This document shows positions 1-12,442 of a stretch of 64,000 bases of DNA, in pieces. The number at the start of each line of letters is the position of its first letter. The first letter of the stretch is position 1. The stretch lies in contig CM031857.1 of assembly GCA_018697195.1 (NCBI GenBank), positions 98,217,674 to 98,281,673 on the forward strand, given 5' to 3'. The notes below the pieces were generated by a model, which was given only the letters and a program-made list of their open reading frames with translations, ran no database searches and had not been told where the DNA came from. The position numbers and the translations under genes are program-made. This DNA comes from Certhia americana. Its lineage: Eukaryota > Chordata > Aves > Passeriformes > Certhiidae.

Positions 1-3000
1 TTTCTGCTTAAGTATAATTTGAGTTTTATCTTAAGGACCATGTTTATGAGCAGCATACATTTGCTTTGTAACTTTTCAGAGAGACTCATACTAGTAATTC
101 TTTGTCCCAAGAAAAATGTAAAAAAAAATATGTATCGTTCTAGTGATACAGAAAAGGGGGAAAAAATAAAAGGTAGAGCAGCATAAATGCATTTTAAAGT
201 TAACTAGAATAAATATTAAGATTTATTAAATGACAATTAATAATACAATTTTGAAAGATTGGACAGAGGTCTAAAGAGAATAGATTTTTAAAGTCACATC
301 CTATTGATTTTAGCACGGCAAAAAAATTTTTCCTTTAAATACATTTTAAGGAAAGGGTATAAACCTTTGAATTTGAAACATTCCAGATATACAGTATATA
401 TTCACAGCAGGACTTTTTAATAACTAATGCAATTTAACATGAACAAGTGTTTAATTTTCTGGCAGAAGTTCTTCTCCTGTCAGTCTACTTCTTAAAGAAA
501 TTAAATAATGTGTGAGGATTTAAATATACTAAAGAGTTTGCACTTTGGGACTGCTGTCTGAATTACTGTGCTGTGTGCATGGTAGCTTGAGAAGAGTAGC
601 CCCTTTGGCTGCTCATTCAAATCATTATAAAATCACGTTTGCCATCACTTCTGCTGTTCCAGTGGCATATGGATATGTCTTTGGCATCTGACCAACCAAT
701 TTTCTATTCCAGATGCAGTAAGCAAAAATCATTCTGCATTAGTCTCTGCAGCTCAGTATCCATCAAGTGTCTAACCTTGCAGATATAATGATAATTACAG
801 TAATACTAATAATAAAACCCACAATGCTCAAGACACTGCTGAAACTTTTCTTAATGAGGAATTTAATGAATCTTGTTTTGTTCGAACATTTACTTTTTAA
901 AATCATTTCCAGCAACCTGTAATAATTTAAAACATTATGCTAGCATTGTGTTCCATAACAAAGGATTGAGATACTCTTAGATTAGGTCAGATAGTTTGGG
1001 AAAAAAAAATAAAGCAAAAAACAAAAAAGCAGATAACACTGAAAAGCAAAAGTAATAGTGTTCAGACATCTGAAAGAAAAATACCATTGCTCTTTGAATG
1101 AATGTGGGTTTTTTAAAGAAAAAATGATAAAGCAAATAATATTGAACTGAGAACAGTATATAGTATAGTGCTTGAAAATACAGTATTCTTCAGAATTCAA
1201 GAGCTTTATCTCATTTCCTATTGCATCTTCCTCCTCTTAATTTCTTTTCTTTATTGGCTGAATTACTTTGAGCTAAGATAATGCTGTGAAGGACTTCCGA
1301 CACAAAATAGCTCTAAGTGAATATTATGCATTATTAATAAAAACTCAGATAACTCTCTAAAACAAGATGATCCTAAAGCATTTAACATTTAATCAGCAAA
1401 ATTTATCTCATGTTCTGGTTTTTGAAAAGCATTAAGGGAAAGAAAGAATCTAATAGCTGCAGGAATGAAGGATGTGTGTGAATGCCTGACCTTTCATTAC
1501 TACATACACAATACCCAAATGTGAAAATGAAAATGCCAGTGCTGTATAGATTATGAATAGTGCCTGTAATGGTTTCTAATGCTTCAGTACAAATGAAAAT
1601 GAAGCTCTGATCGTAAAAGATTATGGTTAATTTGTCACATAGTAAAAATATCTGTGAGATTTTCTCATTTTTAGTGATCTTTCATCCTCTTTAACGTGTA
1701 ACTCCCATAAATCTCTTCTGCAATTGTGCAGATACTGGCATTGTTCCTCTACAGTTTCTGACATCTTCAACTACCTTTTCTTTTAGTTTCTTATTTTCAA
1801 TTTGAAGTATAATTCTAGAGCATGTGATTTCCTTGTTTCTCAGCAAGGAGCATCAAGTCATACTAGAGTTTATTTCAATTAATTGATGTAATTATTTATT
1901 CAAGGTGTTTGGCACTAGATGATGGGTTTTATTGTTTTTGTCGATCACTTAACTGCCATAGTATCTAGAATATGCTCTACAAAACTATACAAAATTCTGC
2001 ATCAGCATGTATGGTAGATCTTCTCTGTACAAAGTCTGTCCATCTACGTCAAAAAATCAGAGGAGGGGAGAAACTGTTGGGAGAATATAAGTGCTAATTA
2101 ACCAATATTTGCAATATCAGTATCAGCATATCAATTGCCCAAATTTTGGGCCAGGCAGACAAGACCTCTTCTAGAGGCAGTGTTTATTGTGGAAGACAGC
2201 AATGTTGCTTTTCCTGCTCCAGAAGATGATGTGACCATCCCAGCAAGTGGACTTTCCTTCAAATCCATAAGCAGGCACCCTCCAGTCCAGCTTTGGATTG
2301 ATGGTTTGTGACAGCAGAGCTGCATGTTGCTTGTTCAATCATCAATGTAGTTTTAACCTGGGCACAGAGTTACATTTCTGCAAAAATAGCCATTAGCTGT
2401 GCCATGAAGCTTTTGTTGACTTCTGGGCTAAGTTTAAGCTGCTTTGCCACTTAAAATGAAGAGAAGTAGCCCAGCACAAATTAAGTCAGAACTTTCCCTT
2501 CTCACGTATTGAGTATTGAAAAAAAGTACTCAGAAAAGTATTGAATAAAGTGATGATTGTTGCCTTCTAACATAGTGTCAGCAAAAACAGACATTAAAAA
2601 TAAACCATCAGAAGGCAGAATTTATTTTCTAAATTAAAATTTACATATCATCTCTTTGAAAGAAAGAAGGGGAAACCAACAAGGCTTCATCATGTGAATG
2701 TTAGAATTACATTTACACCCTGAAACATCATTTTCAATTGCTAGATCATATTGTTAATCTCTGTGTTACATTGAGGTAAGTGAATGGAATAACACCATTT
2801 TCCAGTTGTCCCATAATACCCTTCAGCTTTAACCTTCAGTATTTTATCTGTTTCCAGTAGTGAAATAAAATTGAAATAAAAATTCAACACACTATGTGAC
2901 TTTATCAAGTTGTCTAAACAAGTGCTGGAAATTCAGGAGAGCATAAGAAAGTTTCCTTAATTCAGATTAGAGGAACATAAGAGACCTGTACAGAGACATG

Positions 3001-3008
3001 CCCAAGAT

Positions 3009-3145
3009 GTTGTTTTTCTTTTCTCTTTTCTCTTTTTTCTCTTTCCTCTTTTTTTTCCTTTTCCTTTCCCTTTCCCTTTCCCTTTCCCTTTCCCTTTCCC
3101 TTTCCCTTTCCCTTCCCTTTCCCTTTCCCCTTTCCCTTTCCCTTT
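3009..3145. repeat. Pyrimidine-rich (CCCTTT)n microsatellite
   Basis: The + strand is nearly pure pyrimidine, passing from irregular T/C runs into regular TTTCCC hexamers that run directly into the N gap. The array is probably longer than shown, because the gap starts inside it. The long frames predicted across it on both strands are artefacts of the repeat and the Ns. Confidence 0.95.
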
Positions 3146-3499
3146 NNNNNNNNNNNNNNNNNNNNNNNNNNNNNNNNNNNNNNNNNNNNNNNNNNNNNNN
3201 NNNNNNNNNNNNNNNNNNNNNNNNNNNNNNNNNNNNNNNNNNNNNNNNNNNNNNNNNNNNNNNNNNNNNNNNNNNNNNNNNNNNNNNNNNNNNNNNNNNN
3301 NNNNNNNNNNNNNNNNNNNNNNNNNNNNNNNNNNNNNNNNNNNNNNNNNNNNNNNNNNNNNNNNNNNNNNNNNNNNNNNNNNNNNNNNNNNNNNNNNNNN
3401 NNNNNNNNNNNNNNNNNNNNNNNNNNNNNNNNNNNNNNNNNNNNNNNNNNNNNNNNNNNNNNNNNNNNNNNNNNNNNNNNNNNNNNNNNNNNNNNNNNN
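3146..3499. other. Assembly gap (354 N)
   Basis: A run of undetermined bases that begins inside the CCCTTT array. Its true length and content are unknown. Confidence 1.
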
Positions 3500-6400
3500 C
3501 ATGTATGCTATTATAGCAAAATCATGATGGCTCAATTTTTGAAGGCTGAACATAAGAAATTACAAAGTAAATGGAGTGTATTTCATAACCATTGCTAGGT
3601 CTCTGGTGGCTGCCTCAGTGAAATGGTTCATGCCACTGTTTCAAAGCATAGTCTGTCATATCAGCATTGGGTTGGATTTTTTGGAATGGTTACAATTTAC
3701 CATGTTGTGCCTTCTGTTTTGCAACTTTGGTGTTTTTTTACAGCCCAAGTTCCTGGATATCCTCAATAAGAATTCCAGTGCAAAGGATGAGTGAATCCAA
3801 ATTGACTGCATGGGTTTAAGTTCCCTGAGCATTGGGAGCAGTGGGCAGGTGTTGTGCATCTTCTGGATCCATATGTGGACAGCTGCTGAATGGGAGAGCA
3901 GAATTCCACTTAGCTCACTTAGAAACTGTTTGAAAGGGCTTGCACAAAATACTCACAGAACTGCTATTTAAAAGTAATTGCAGTCTGATGGAAACAGCAG
4001 AGTCTGACATATAAAGATGAGAAATTTTCAGAATACAACTGACCTTTCCATGGTGAGACCAACATCTTCTGTAAATATTTTACTTTGCTAGTATTGTATT
4101 AAAGCTCCATAGAACTATTTCTCAAGATACATCATCAATAGACATCTTGGGGCTGCCTCATTTTCATTTTCCTCATTACACTTTGAAAATTAATGTTTCC
4201 TCAGCTCTTTTGAGACTTTGTCAGTTAATGATAGAGAAACTAGCGCTGGAACATTGGCCTGGATGAGTGACCTGAGAGACCAATATTATCTCATTTTGTC
4301 TGCCTTTGATCCTTTAAAACTAATGTGTAGAAAGTCTAATTGGAAAAGGACAGCTGAACAATTAATTAATAGGGGAATAAGCACTACATTTTTCTCCTTG
4401 ACTGTATGGCATCTTCATGCAGCATGAATTAATTGACATGGTGATGGTGTTGGCAGTGGTATGCCAACAGTTGGACTTGGTGACAGTCTCAGTCCATTGG
4501 ATACACACTCATGCTCATCTGGCTCTTGGTTGTTTTTTAATACACTGACCAAAATAAGCAAATACTGCTTCTGCTGGATCAGAGAACTCCTCTGTAGAAA
4601 CTCCCAGTAAGTTCTCAGTTGCATCTTGAAGTTTAACCCCAAGTGCTCTCAGGGGTTGAGGGAGGCTGTCATAAATCCGTGTGAGTAGGAAAATGGTTGT
4701 CTAAGGAAGGCACCTCAGTCAATGTCAAGTTTTCTTCATATCACCAGTACTTAGAGGTGCACTCAAGAATTAAGTGAAGGCCAGTGTAGTAAGAAGCAGG
4801 TGACATTGCTCAGGAGTTAGACAGCAGTGTAATGCTGTAGTTGGCATTCAAGCAGCCTTGACAAAGCACTCTTCTACAGCATACAGGTATTTACAGCACA
4901 CACAGGTATTTACTCTTTGACCAACATTTTGACTCAGTTACAAAGTTTTAACAGCCTTAAAGTTGAAAACATGAGCAACTGGAAAACTTTGAGTATTTGT
5001 GAGAGGAGGGTTTATTTTGACAGGAAGTAAATTATAGTCATCATACAGCACTGAAATTCAAGAACAGCAACTCTATAGGGCTCACCTTGCCATAGTGCTA
5101 ATGCAGAAGGAAATGGTCTGAATTTGGTACATGTGAAAGCTTGACAGATGAAGAGCTGAAGAGGAAGAGGAGGCTTTTTTATTCTCAAAGCCTTTTTTGC
5201 AGAGGTATTAGAGATGGCATCTGCTGTATGAAAGCCCACCAGTGTTTCACAGCCCTGATCTGAGGGGACCACTTCTGTCGGAGGAGGCGAGTGTAATTCA
5301 GCCTGCAGACACATTCACTCCTTGACCCCTTACAGAGATTGCCAACAAGGGTTCCAATTAGTGCCAGCAGCAGACTGTGAAAATTTTAAAGACTGACTTT
5401 CACACCATGCCAGGCCTTTAAAATAAAGAATATTTATTCAAAGCACAATTTGCTTTGATGGTAATTTTCAGTATGTTATTATTGAAGTTATTTACGTTTG
5501 AATCAGAGCATCTTTTCACTCAGCTGTGTTTCTGCTGCTGTTTGATCCTGCAGTGTTGTAATAATCCCATCCTTATGTGATTTATACTTTGTGTGGCATT
5601 GGTTGTTTCAAGCATCCATTATTTGCACAAGTTTTTAGGGCTCAGACATTCAATCAATATTCTTGCAAAACTCCCGAGTTCTTGTGCAGGTTACTTCTGT
5701 TGTTGCAAGCCCTCACATATTTGATGGCAGACTTAAATTTTAATGACTTTGTGAAGCAGCAGGCTATGCAAATTACACCGTTCAGGAGTTCACAAGTTGA
5801 AGTTGCTTGGATGTCAAGAGTATTTCACTGCATTGACAGCGAGGCTAAGGACAGGTAATATCATTAACATCAATAGACAAGGCAGCCACAGCTTTCCAAA
5901 TGTGATTGTGATGTTTCTGCCTTCTGATACCAGGGATTACAATGCACCATCCTGATCTCCAAAAATAAGACCTGAACACTATGAGCTTTGTGTTCTGTGC
6001 TCTGTCATCTCCAGAAAACAGCATCCAAGCTGATGCTCATCTTTTAAGTTGTTCTTCATGTGTCTGAACCCAAAGCTTGGCACCTTGGCCTCATATCCCC
6101 ATCTTCTGCATATTTCATGCGGTGTTAACTGTCCTCCCTAAATTGGGACCCCAGACCTCACCTCTGTGGTGATGTACCTTATTTCCTGAGCCTCCCGCTA
6201 TGCTTCTTGCCTGCTGCATTCCTGAAACCATCTTCTGAGATGGATTTGGGGATGTAATGCCTTGTGTGGTGTAGCCTGACCTGCATGCATGGTGTAATGG
6301 CAGGAATGCCCATCTCTCACTGTGTACAGAATCTTCAGAAAGAGTTTCCAGAGGTCAGCTGAACAGAGACTGGCAGAATCTGAAATCCCATTGCCACTCT

Positions 6401-7232
6401 TCCAGCAGTTGGTTCTGCCGGGTATTGGTAACCTCTAGAGAAAGTATAATTTTCTGTGTTCCCCTAAAAAATTTTCTGGAAAATCTTTTCATAGGCTTGG
6501 AGAGATCTGGATCTGTATGTGGACAGCTGCTGTTGCTTCACCTGCTGCTAAAATTAGTGAATATCTATGGCTAGATGTAATTAAAAGACCAAAAGGGATC
6601 TGCCCACAGTAGCATGGCTTCCATATTGGTGTAATCTGTTGTACTTGTCAATTAGAGGCATGGAAGTATTGCCTGTAGTTTGTGTTCTGCAGGGTTACCT
6701 TTGGAAATGGAAAGGGAAGATGCCATGGCTCTTGCTGGGTGATTGTCTGGTGCAGAGGGCTTTTAGCTTGGATGTTCTTGTTTGCACGGTGCTGCTTCTC
6801 CTGTGACAAAAACAGCCCTGGGGAAGGCACACCCTTCTTAAAGCCTTTCTCCCTGGATCCCTCCACACTGTTTCACAGGTGTCTATGAACACTGAGTTTG
6901 TCTGATAGTTTATGAAGGTTCCCCAGGTCAATTCAGACAGTTTGGCATCATCACAGGACCTCAAGGCTGTGTGTGTGTGCTGTGTAATAACAACTGAGAA
7001 TGAGGAAACTGCCTTAAATTGGGTCTACTCTGTCCCACCAAGGTCCTTCCAGAAGATGTCTCCATCCCTGGAAATAAATCTACATATATCTCTGGGGGAA
7101 ACTCTTCAACAGGAACTGTTGCTCATGGTAAAAGCCTGGGGAAGTGAAATTTGTAGCTTCCCGAGGTGAATTTAAATACTGTAAAACAGGCTTTATGTAA
7201 AAATGTATGTACAGCTCAAATAAAGATGATCC

Positions 7233-7306
7233 TCAGTTGGAACTAAATTATTTTAAAGTCACTTCCAACCCCAACCTTTCTCTGATTCTGTGATTCATTC
7301 TATGAA
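7233..7306 (+). mobile_element. CR1 LINE 3'-end fragment
   Basis: The sequence resembles the conserved CR1 3' end: a GTTGGAACTA-like segment, then CACTTCCAACCCCAACC, then a degenerate ATTCTGTGATTCATTCTATG octamer tail. It is a very short, 5'-truncated relic in sense orientation within the FRMPD4 intron. Confidence 0.8.
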
Positions 7307-10300
7307 ATAATTAAAAATGTACTACAGTAGAGTGACTTCGCAAACTCTTTGCTCATTAATACTGTGTTAATATTCATAATATTGAAAGACATCCAACTAT
7401 TGAATGATTTTTCTCTGGCCTAGAATTTCTAGCTAGAATTTGAAGATAATTTCTACTTTCCTTAGCTTTGAATAGGGCATTTGAGGTAATCAGTTACATT
7501 TTGTAGCTAGCTTTTGACCCATTGATTTCCATTTCCTTACTTCAAAAATGTAGTGTAAACATACTGCAGATCATGGGAAAAATCTCCACAATTGTGGAAT
7601 TCAGATCTTTTTAATCAATAGTGAAACTCAAATTGAAACAGGTGATTTTAAAATAGCAGAGAAAAAGTGTTTCAAAACAAGAGCTTCAGAATTTAATGTT
7701 GTGAATGAAACAGCTAAGTTATGGTTAGAAGAAGAGATGTATTCCTTGAAAATTACATTATTTATTATAGCTTTAATTAATTATTTGTTCATCTTCAGTG
7801 GGAAAGAAACCAAGTATTCCTCTAGTATGTAAAATTGCCAAAAGCTTTAAAATAACCATAACGAATTTTTCATTCTTCCTTCTTAAGAGCAATATATATA
7901 CTTTTTCTATTTATATGCTGTATTTTCTGTAGGATGCATATGAATACCAGACCTGCTTATTCTGTTTGGTTCAGATACTGGGATTCCCCCATGTTCCTCA
8001 TCTGCCTTTGCCCTTCCTCTCTTCCAGCTAGCAAGAAGCAGAAGAGAGGCAGTGATTTCCAGCCTCAAGTTCACAGAGGCTGTCATTGTAGCTGAATGTT
8101 AATACCTCATATGGCCCGAGATGCCTGTTACTTAGTAATGCAATTTTAACCTTTATAATAGACATAATTTGATTCTCAAACCATCTATATTCTCTCCTTG
8201 TTGCAGCCTAAGTAGCTGTGAGGAGTAGTGAGAACAGACAAATATAATCACAATTCAGGACACGGGGAAGGACAGAGAGATGAATCACAAATTCCCATCA
8301 GAGTTTTCAGATTTTAGTCTTGTTATCACTCTTTGATTCTTATGTCAGGAAATGAAAGAAACATGAAGATATTTTATTGTGATGTTGGTGTTAGCCAGTC
8401 AGATGGCAGAGCACTCAAAAAGTCAGTAGCTTGTTTTCTAAGCTCATATTGCTGATGCTTAGTCTTGTGTGACTCTAAAAGAGCACAGAGGTAATTAGGT
8501 AGTTGTTAAGTTATGAAAGGTAATAAAGTAACTGTAATATATGCTTTCTTTTTTTTTTTAGTTTAGTCACATTTTGAATGAGGAAAGACATTTTAGACTG
8601 CAATTGAATTTTTTTTAGCTTTTGCCACTGTGTTTCAGGTGTTTAAAAGACATAGCTCACGTTTCAGTGTGACGTATCTTTTTTCTGTGAACTTAACTGT
8701 GTGTTCTACTGTCACACGGGGACATAAGTTTGTCCACATACCTTTAAGCTACAAAATGCAGAGATCACACGGTCAGTGATTCCATTGTTTCTCCAGTCTT
8801 GTGACATATACAATACATGGTACAATTGGCAGACTCCAGTGCTGTGCAAGGTTTATCATATAGATCCATAGGATATGTTAGCCGTACCAGAAGTAAAAAA
8901 GATGAGCTGTCCTGCAGAGTTTTGTCATCATTAGTTGAGAAAGTTTTCAAACAAGCGGTGGAGTCATGACTGGGTCCTGCAGATCAAAAAAGCTGATGAT
9001 TAAATACTTACTTCTTTTGTAACTCTGCTGTTTTGTATGTCGCACAAGTTTTATAGGAAATGTTTCCTCTGATAATGAGGGATTTGTGTATAGTGCTTGA
9101 CACCAACTTTTTGAATGTGCAACATGATTTTGTTCAGATACTCCAAAGGGTCTTATTATATCCTCAAACATTGAATGTATGGTGCAGAGTCTAGCATCCT
9201 TCCAATATAAGCATTTATCCTGCAAGAAAGGCTTGTCCACAAAATATATCTTTTGATCTTTTGGTTTTAGAAAAGCACTTGCTAATCCAGGATGAATCTT
9301 GCCTAGATTGACACCTGAACAGGTTTAATCCAAGAATAAAGAAGAACTGAAAAACATTTTCAGGAGAAGCTGATTTTCATTTTTAAGGACAACTCTCTAA
9401 CATAGCTGGACTGCAGGAGGCAGTGGTGGTGGTAATCATAACACAGCATGAGAAACATAAAGTAGTGAGCTCAAAATAATTGAAAAGATCAGTTAGTCAT
9501 GGTGCAGTTATCCCAGGGCTGCAGTTTATCCCAAACTAACAACTGTAAGCCTTTCTGCCTACTAACCTGCCTAGGTTAACATAGCAATCATAATTGGATA
9601 GATGTGGACAGCACAGACATGATGAGATACTTGAAATAAATTACCATTCTTGACATGCATTTGTAAATTCCTAATAAATGTGACAATGATACAAATATCT
9701 AATAAAAGAAGTAAAAATTGAACTAATTTTTCTTTAGTTATGTAATATTAGATTAGACTTTGCCCCTTACATGACTGACGGCTTTGACAAAAGTAGAATT
9801 TGCTATCCCTGTTGGCATTCAGTGAAGTGTTTGCTTCATCAAGTATAGACTGGCTTTCCAGGCCAGTTTTCTGACTAGGCCATCAGTCTCTCCTCCATTT
9901 TTTTTGCCTTTTGGCTTTTCAAGTTGTATATCAGAGATATCATTTTGCCTATAAGATGATCAACCCTATGTAAGACCAATACAGTATGATTTTTTAGTTA
10001 GTTCTGCTCAACAGGTCAGGTATGCAAAATCAAAAAGCTAGGTAGTAGCTCACATAAATAAACAATTTGTGTTTGAAAATATTAAAGCCAAGAGAAATCT
10101 AATTCTATCTCAACAAAATGGCAACTGACCTTTTCTTAGCTAATATCACTCACTGCAACAATCTGATCAAAAGATAATACAAGAGTTATCAACTGTGATT
10201 GTCTTTTCTTCCTTCTTCTTCCTCTTTACTTTTCCAGAGTTATCCACCACCCTCAACTACCCACCAAGAGTTAAAATATATGTATTATTTGTCTAGAACA

Positions 10301-11005
10301 CTTGGTCACATTAAGATTCATAGTAATTTCTTATATTTATCCTGTAAATCAGTTGTGGATTTTTAGAGATTTTCATATGTTTTGCATTTACTAGTTTCAT
10401 TGTAAAGAACTGTTTAAATTGCAAGAAAAATGTTTCCTTAACAATCCTGTAAAAATCTAAAAACTCTAGTGGCAGAATTCACCAAATATTAGTCTTTTCC
10501 CACCCATTTCAAAATGGGTGAGAAGAGAAAAAATAGGGGCTAAATTTTATCCTCATTTTGTTTTGAAAAAAGCACCGCTGTCTTCAAAGAGATTTGGCTT
10601 GAAGTGTACAAGAGCTAGATAGTATAAAAGTGACTTGCACTTGTAAATTAGGTAAAAGAAATTCCTAGACTACAGATGCTGAACTAATACAATTAATCAA
10701 AGGTTATTTCATTCTTGCTAGAGACAACCATTAATGCAGCATACAGGTTTCTCTGATGAAGCAAAAAGTTCATAGCATATACTGGAAAGTTAGGACAATT
10801 CAATTTGTTAGATTGGAAAAAACTTATTTCTTAATATCTATTGTTATTTTGGCGTATTATTAATCTTTGTACTATGCTGCTATGTCATTGTAATAAACAT
10901 TCTTCAATATTACTGCAGTTTTCTCCATTAAAAAGAAAAGCTGGTTATCAATAGTGAGTAAAAGTATGACTCTTGGCTTGATTTTACTTTTTTTTCTTTT
11001 TATAG

Positions 11006-11051
11006 AAGCTGCAAAGAATCGATCCTCCTTACTGTTGTTCAACCTTACCCT
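11006..11051 (+). CDS. FRMPD4: FRMPD4 exon: end of PDZ domain
   Basis: This 46-nt exon is flanked by TATAG and GTAAGT. Its first base completes a codon from upstream, and the rest reads SCKESILLTVVQPYP, which matches the last strand of the PDZ domain of FRMPD4 as I remember the human protein. It ends in phase 0. FRMPD4 is a postsynaptic scaffold with WW, PDZ and FERM domains. The roughly 148 residues before this exon (WW and most of PDZ) must lie upstream of the window. It is too short to be found as an open frame; recognition rests on the peptide, the splice sites and continuity with the next exon. Confidence 0.93.
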
Positions 11052-11916
11052 GTAAGTATTGTCAATATTTTCTGATTTAGTTTCCTAGCAACACAGCAGC
11101 TTCTTTTTCTGCCCATATTCTGTTTGTGTCCCTACATTATCTGTGCAATAAAAAGAAGTGCAATAAGGGCTGTGTCTATTAAAGGTAATGTTTAAGATGG
11201 CATTACTGTGTCCTGTACTCAAAGGCTACATTAGTTAATTTAAAAATAACAGAGTCTTTATATCATTTATATCATGAGTCTGTACTCACAGCGATAGAGC
11301 AGAATTCTGAGCTCTGCTTTGATTTCTTGTTTGTTGCAGCTCCTGGGTTTTTCTTGACTCTGCCTTGGTCCCACCAAGTTAGGCTGCTGCAGCAAACCAG
11401 CTGTACCTTATCTAAGGGAGGGCTGTCTGTGTCTCCAGCTTTTAGAGGTGAAGGGAGAGCAGAGACAAACAGGCAATCATGTGAAGTTGTGTTGAATGGA
11501 CTGGGAGAAACTGCAACCCATTCAGAGCTGTTGATGCAACGTGACTTTGCAACTCACTCAGTGGTTTGTGGGAGTGGGTTCATGACCTGTCAGCTCAAAC
11601 CCATGTCCTGTGAAAAAAGGGGACAAGCCAAGCCAGGAGAGGAAACTCATCTGTCCATGCACAGCCATGCTTACGTTGTGGGCTGCTGAGGTGCCTCAGC
11701 CATGCATCAGGATTCAGCAGGTCCATTTGGCTCCCTGTTGCCTAGCCTGATACACAGCAGTTTTCATTAACAAGGGATAATTGCATCTTTTTCATGTAAA
11801 AATAAGAAATGAGGTGGATTTGACACAAAGACTTGAAAATGAGTTTATCTGATGAAGCTGCCAAAATGTACATCTTGCAAATGCAGCTTGGCCCTTGCTG
11901 TGTGTCATTGTACCAG

Positions 11917-12442
11917 TGTCATGGTTTGATTGACAGATGTCTGCTAAGGAAGGCAGGAGCCTCCCTTGGAAATGGAGAATGTAAACCCCCTCCCTCTGAA
12001 TGATTATAGTTTTGAAATTAAGGGGCGCTCAGGCAAAGATATGAGGATAGGAATAGCAGTTCTTTATTAGGAGAACTAAAATAAAAATGCAGTAATATAA
12101 AAAAATCCAAACCCACAGACAGAGTCAGGATACAACCTGACACCCTGTGGGTCAGGGTGTTGGTGGCAGTCCCATTCAATGGTGGCTGCTGTCCCAGTGG
12201 TAGATGTGGCTCTGTTGAAGTGATGCTCCTGTAGAAAGGTATAGTTTTCCTGTGAAGGTCCAGTGGTGATAGATGGGCCTGGTCTTCCTCTGAGAATCCA
12301 GTGGAAAAGGCTGCTTTCCTGTTCTGAATCTCAGATTTTTATCCAGGTAGGAATGCCTGGCTCCTCCCCCTGGACAGAGCACTTCCCAATGGGATGATGT
12401 AAGTTCATCAGTCATGCAGTGAGACTCAGTGGCCCATTAGCA
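11917..12442 (-). mobile_element. Partial ERV LTR, minus strand
   Basis: The left edge begins TGTCATGG, which on the minus strand is the ...CCATGACA end of an LTR. Read on the minus strand there is a TATA-like GGATAAAAAT near 12335-12343 and an AATAAA signal at 12063-12068, in the order expected for U3-R-U5. The body resembles an LTR family common in songbirds, by memory only. The 5' end on the minus strand is missing: at about 12442 it runs into CR1 sequence. No retroviral coding region is attached. The exact right boundary is uncertain by tens of bases. Confidence 0.75.

Larger units (their letters stand above)
1..11005 (+). other. FRMPD4: FRMPD4 intron (3' part), AT-rich
   Basis: This stretch precedes the first recognisable FRMPD4 exon and ends in a pyrimidine-rich acceptor (TTTTTTTCTTTTTATAG) at 11005. 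I looked for the exons that should encode the WW domain and the body of the PDZ domain and found none, so it is read as intron. It contains a pyrimidine microsatellite with an assembly gap (about 3009-3499), a short CR1 3' tail (7233-7306) and a small hairpin near 10490-10531. The rest is unremarkable AT-rich sequence, and its short open frames have no recognisable product. Confidence 0.8.

Noticed and set aside
2131..2325. Minus-strand 64-codon frame, first suspected to be a processed pseudogene
   Set aside because: I could not match it in any frame to a known protein, and there is no adjoining poly(A).
2957..3553. Open frames of 172 and 198 codons across the N gap
   Set aside because: They consist of repeat-encoded Leu/Ser/Phe/Pro or Lys/Gly/Glu and unknown residues from the gap.
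11327..11689. A 120-codon frame in the intron
   Set aside because: No recognisable domain and no exon signals consistent with FRMPD4. Such a length is not rare in 64 kb over six frames.
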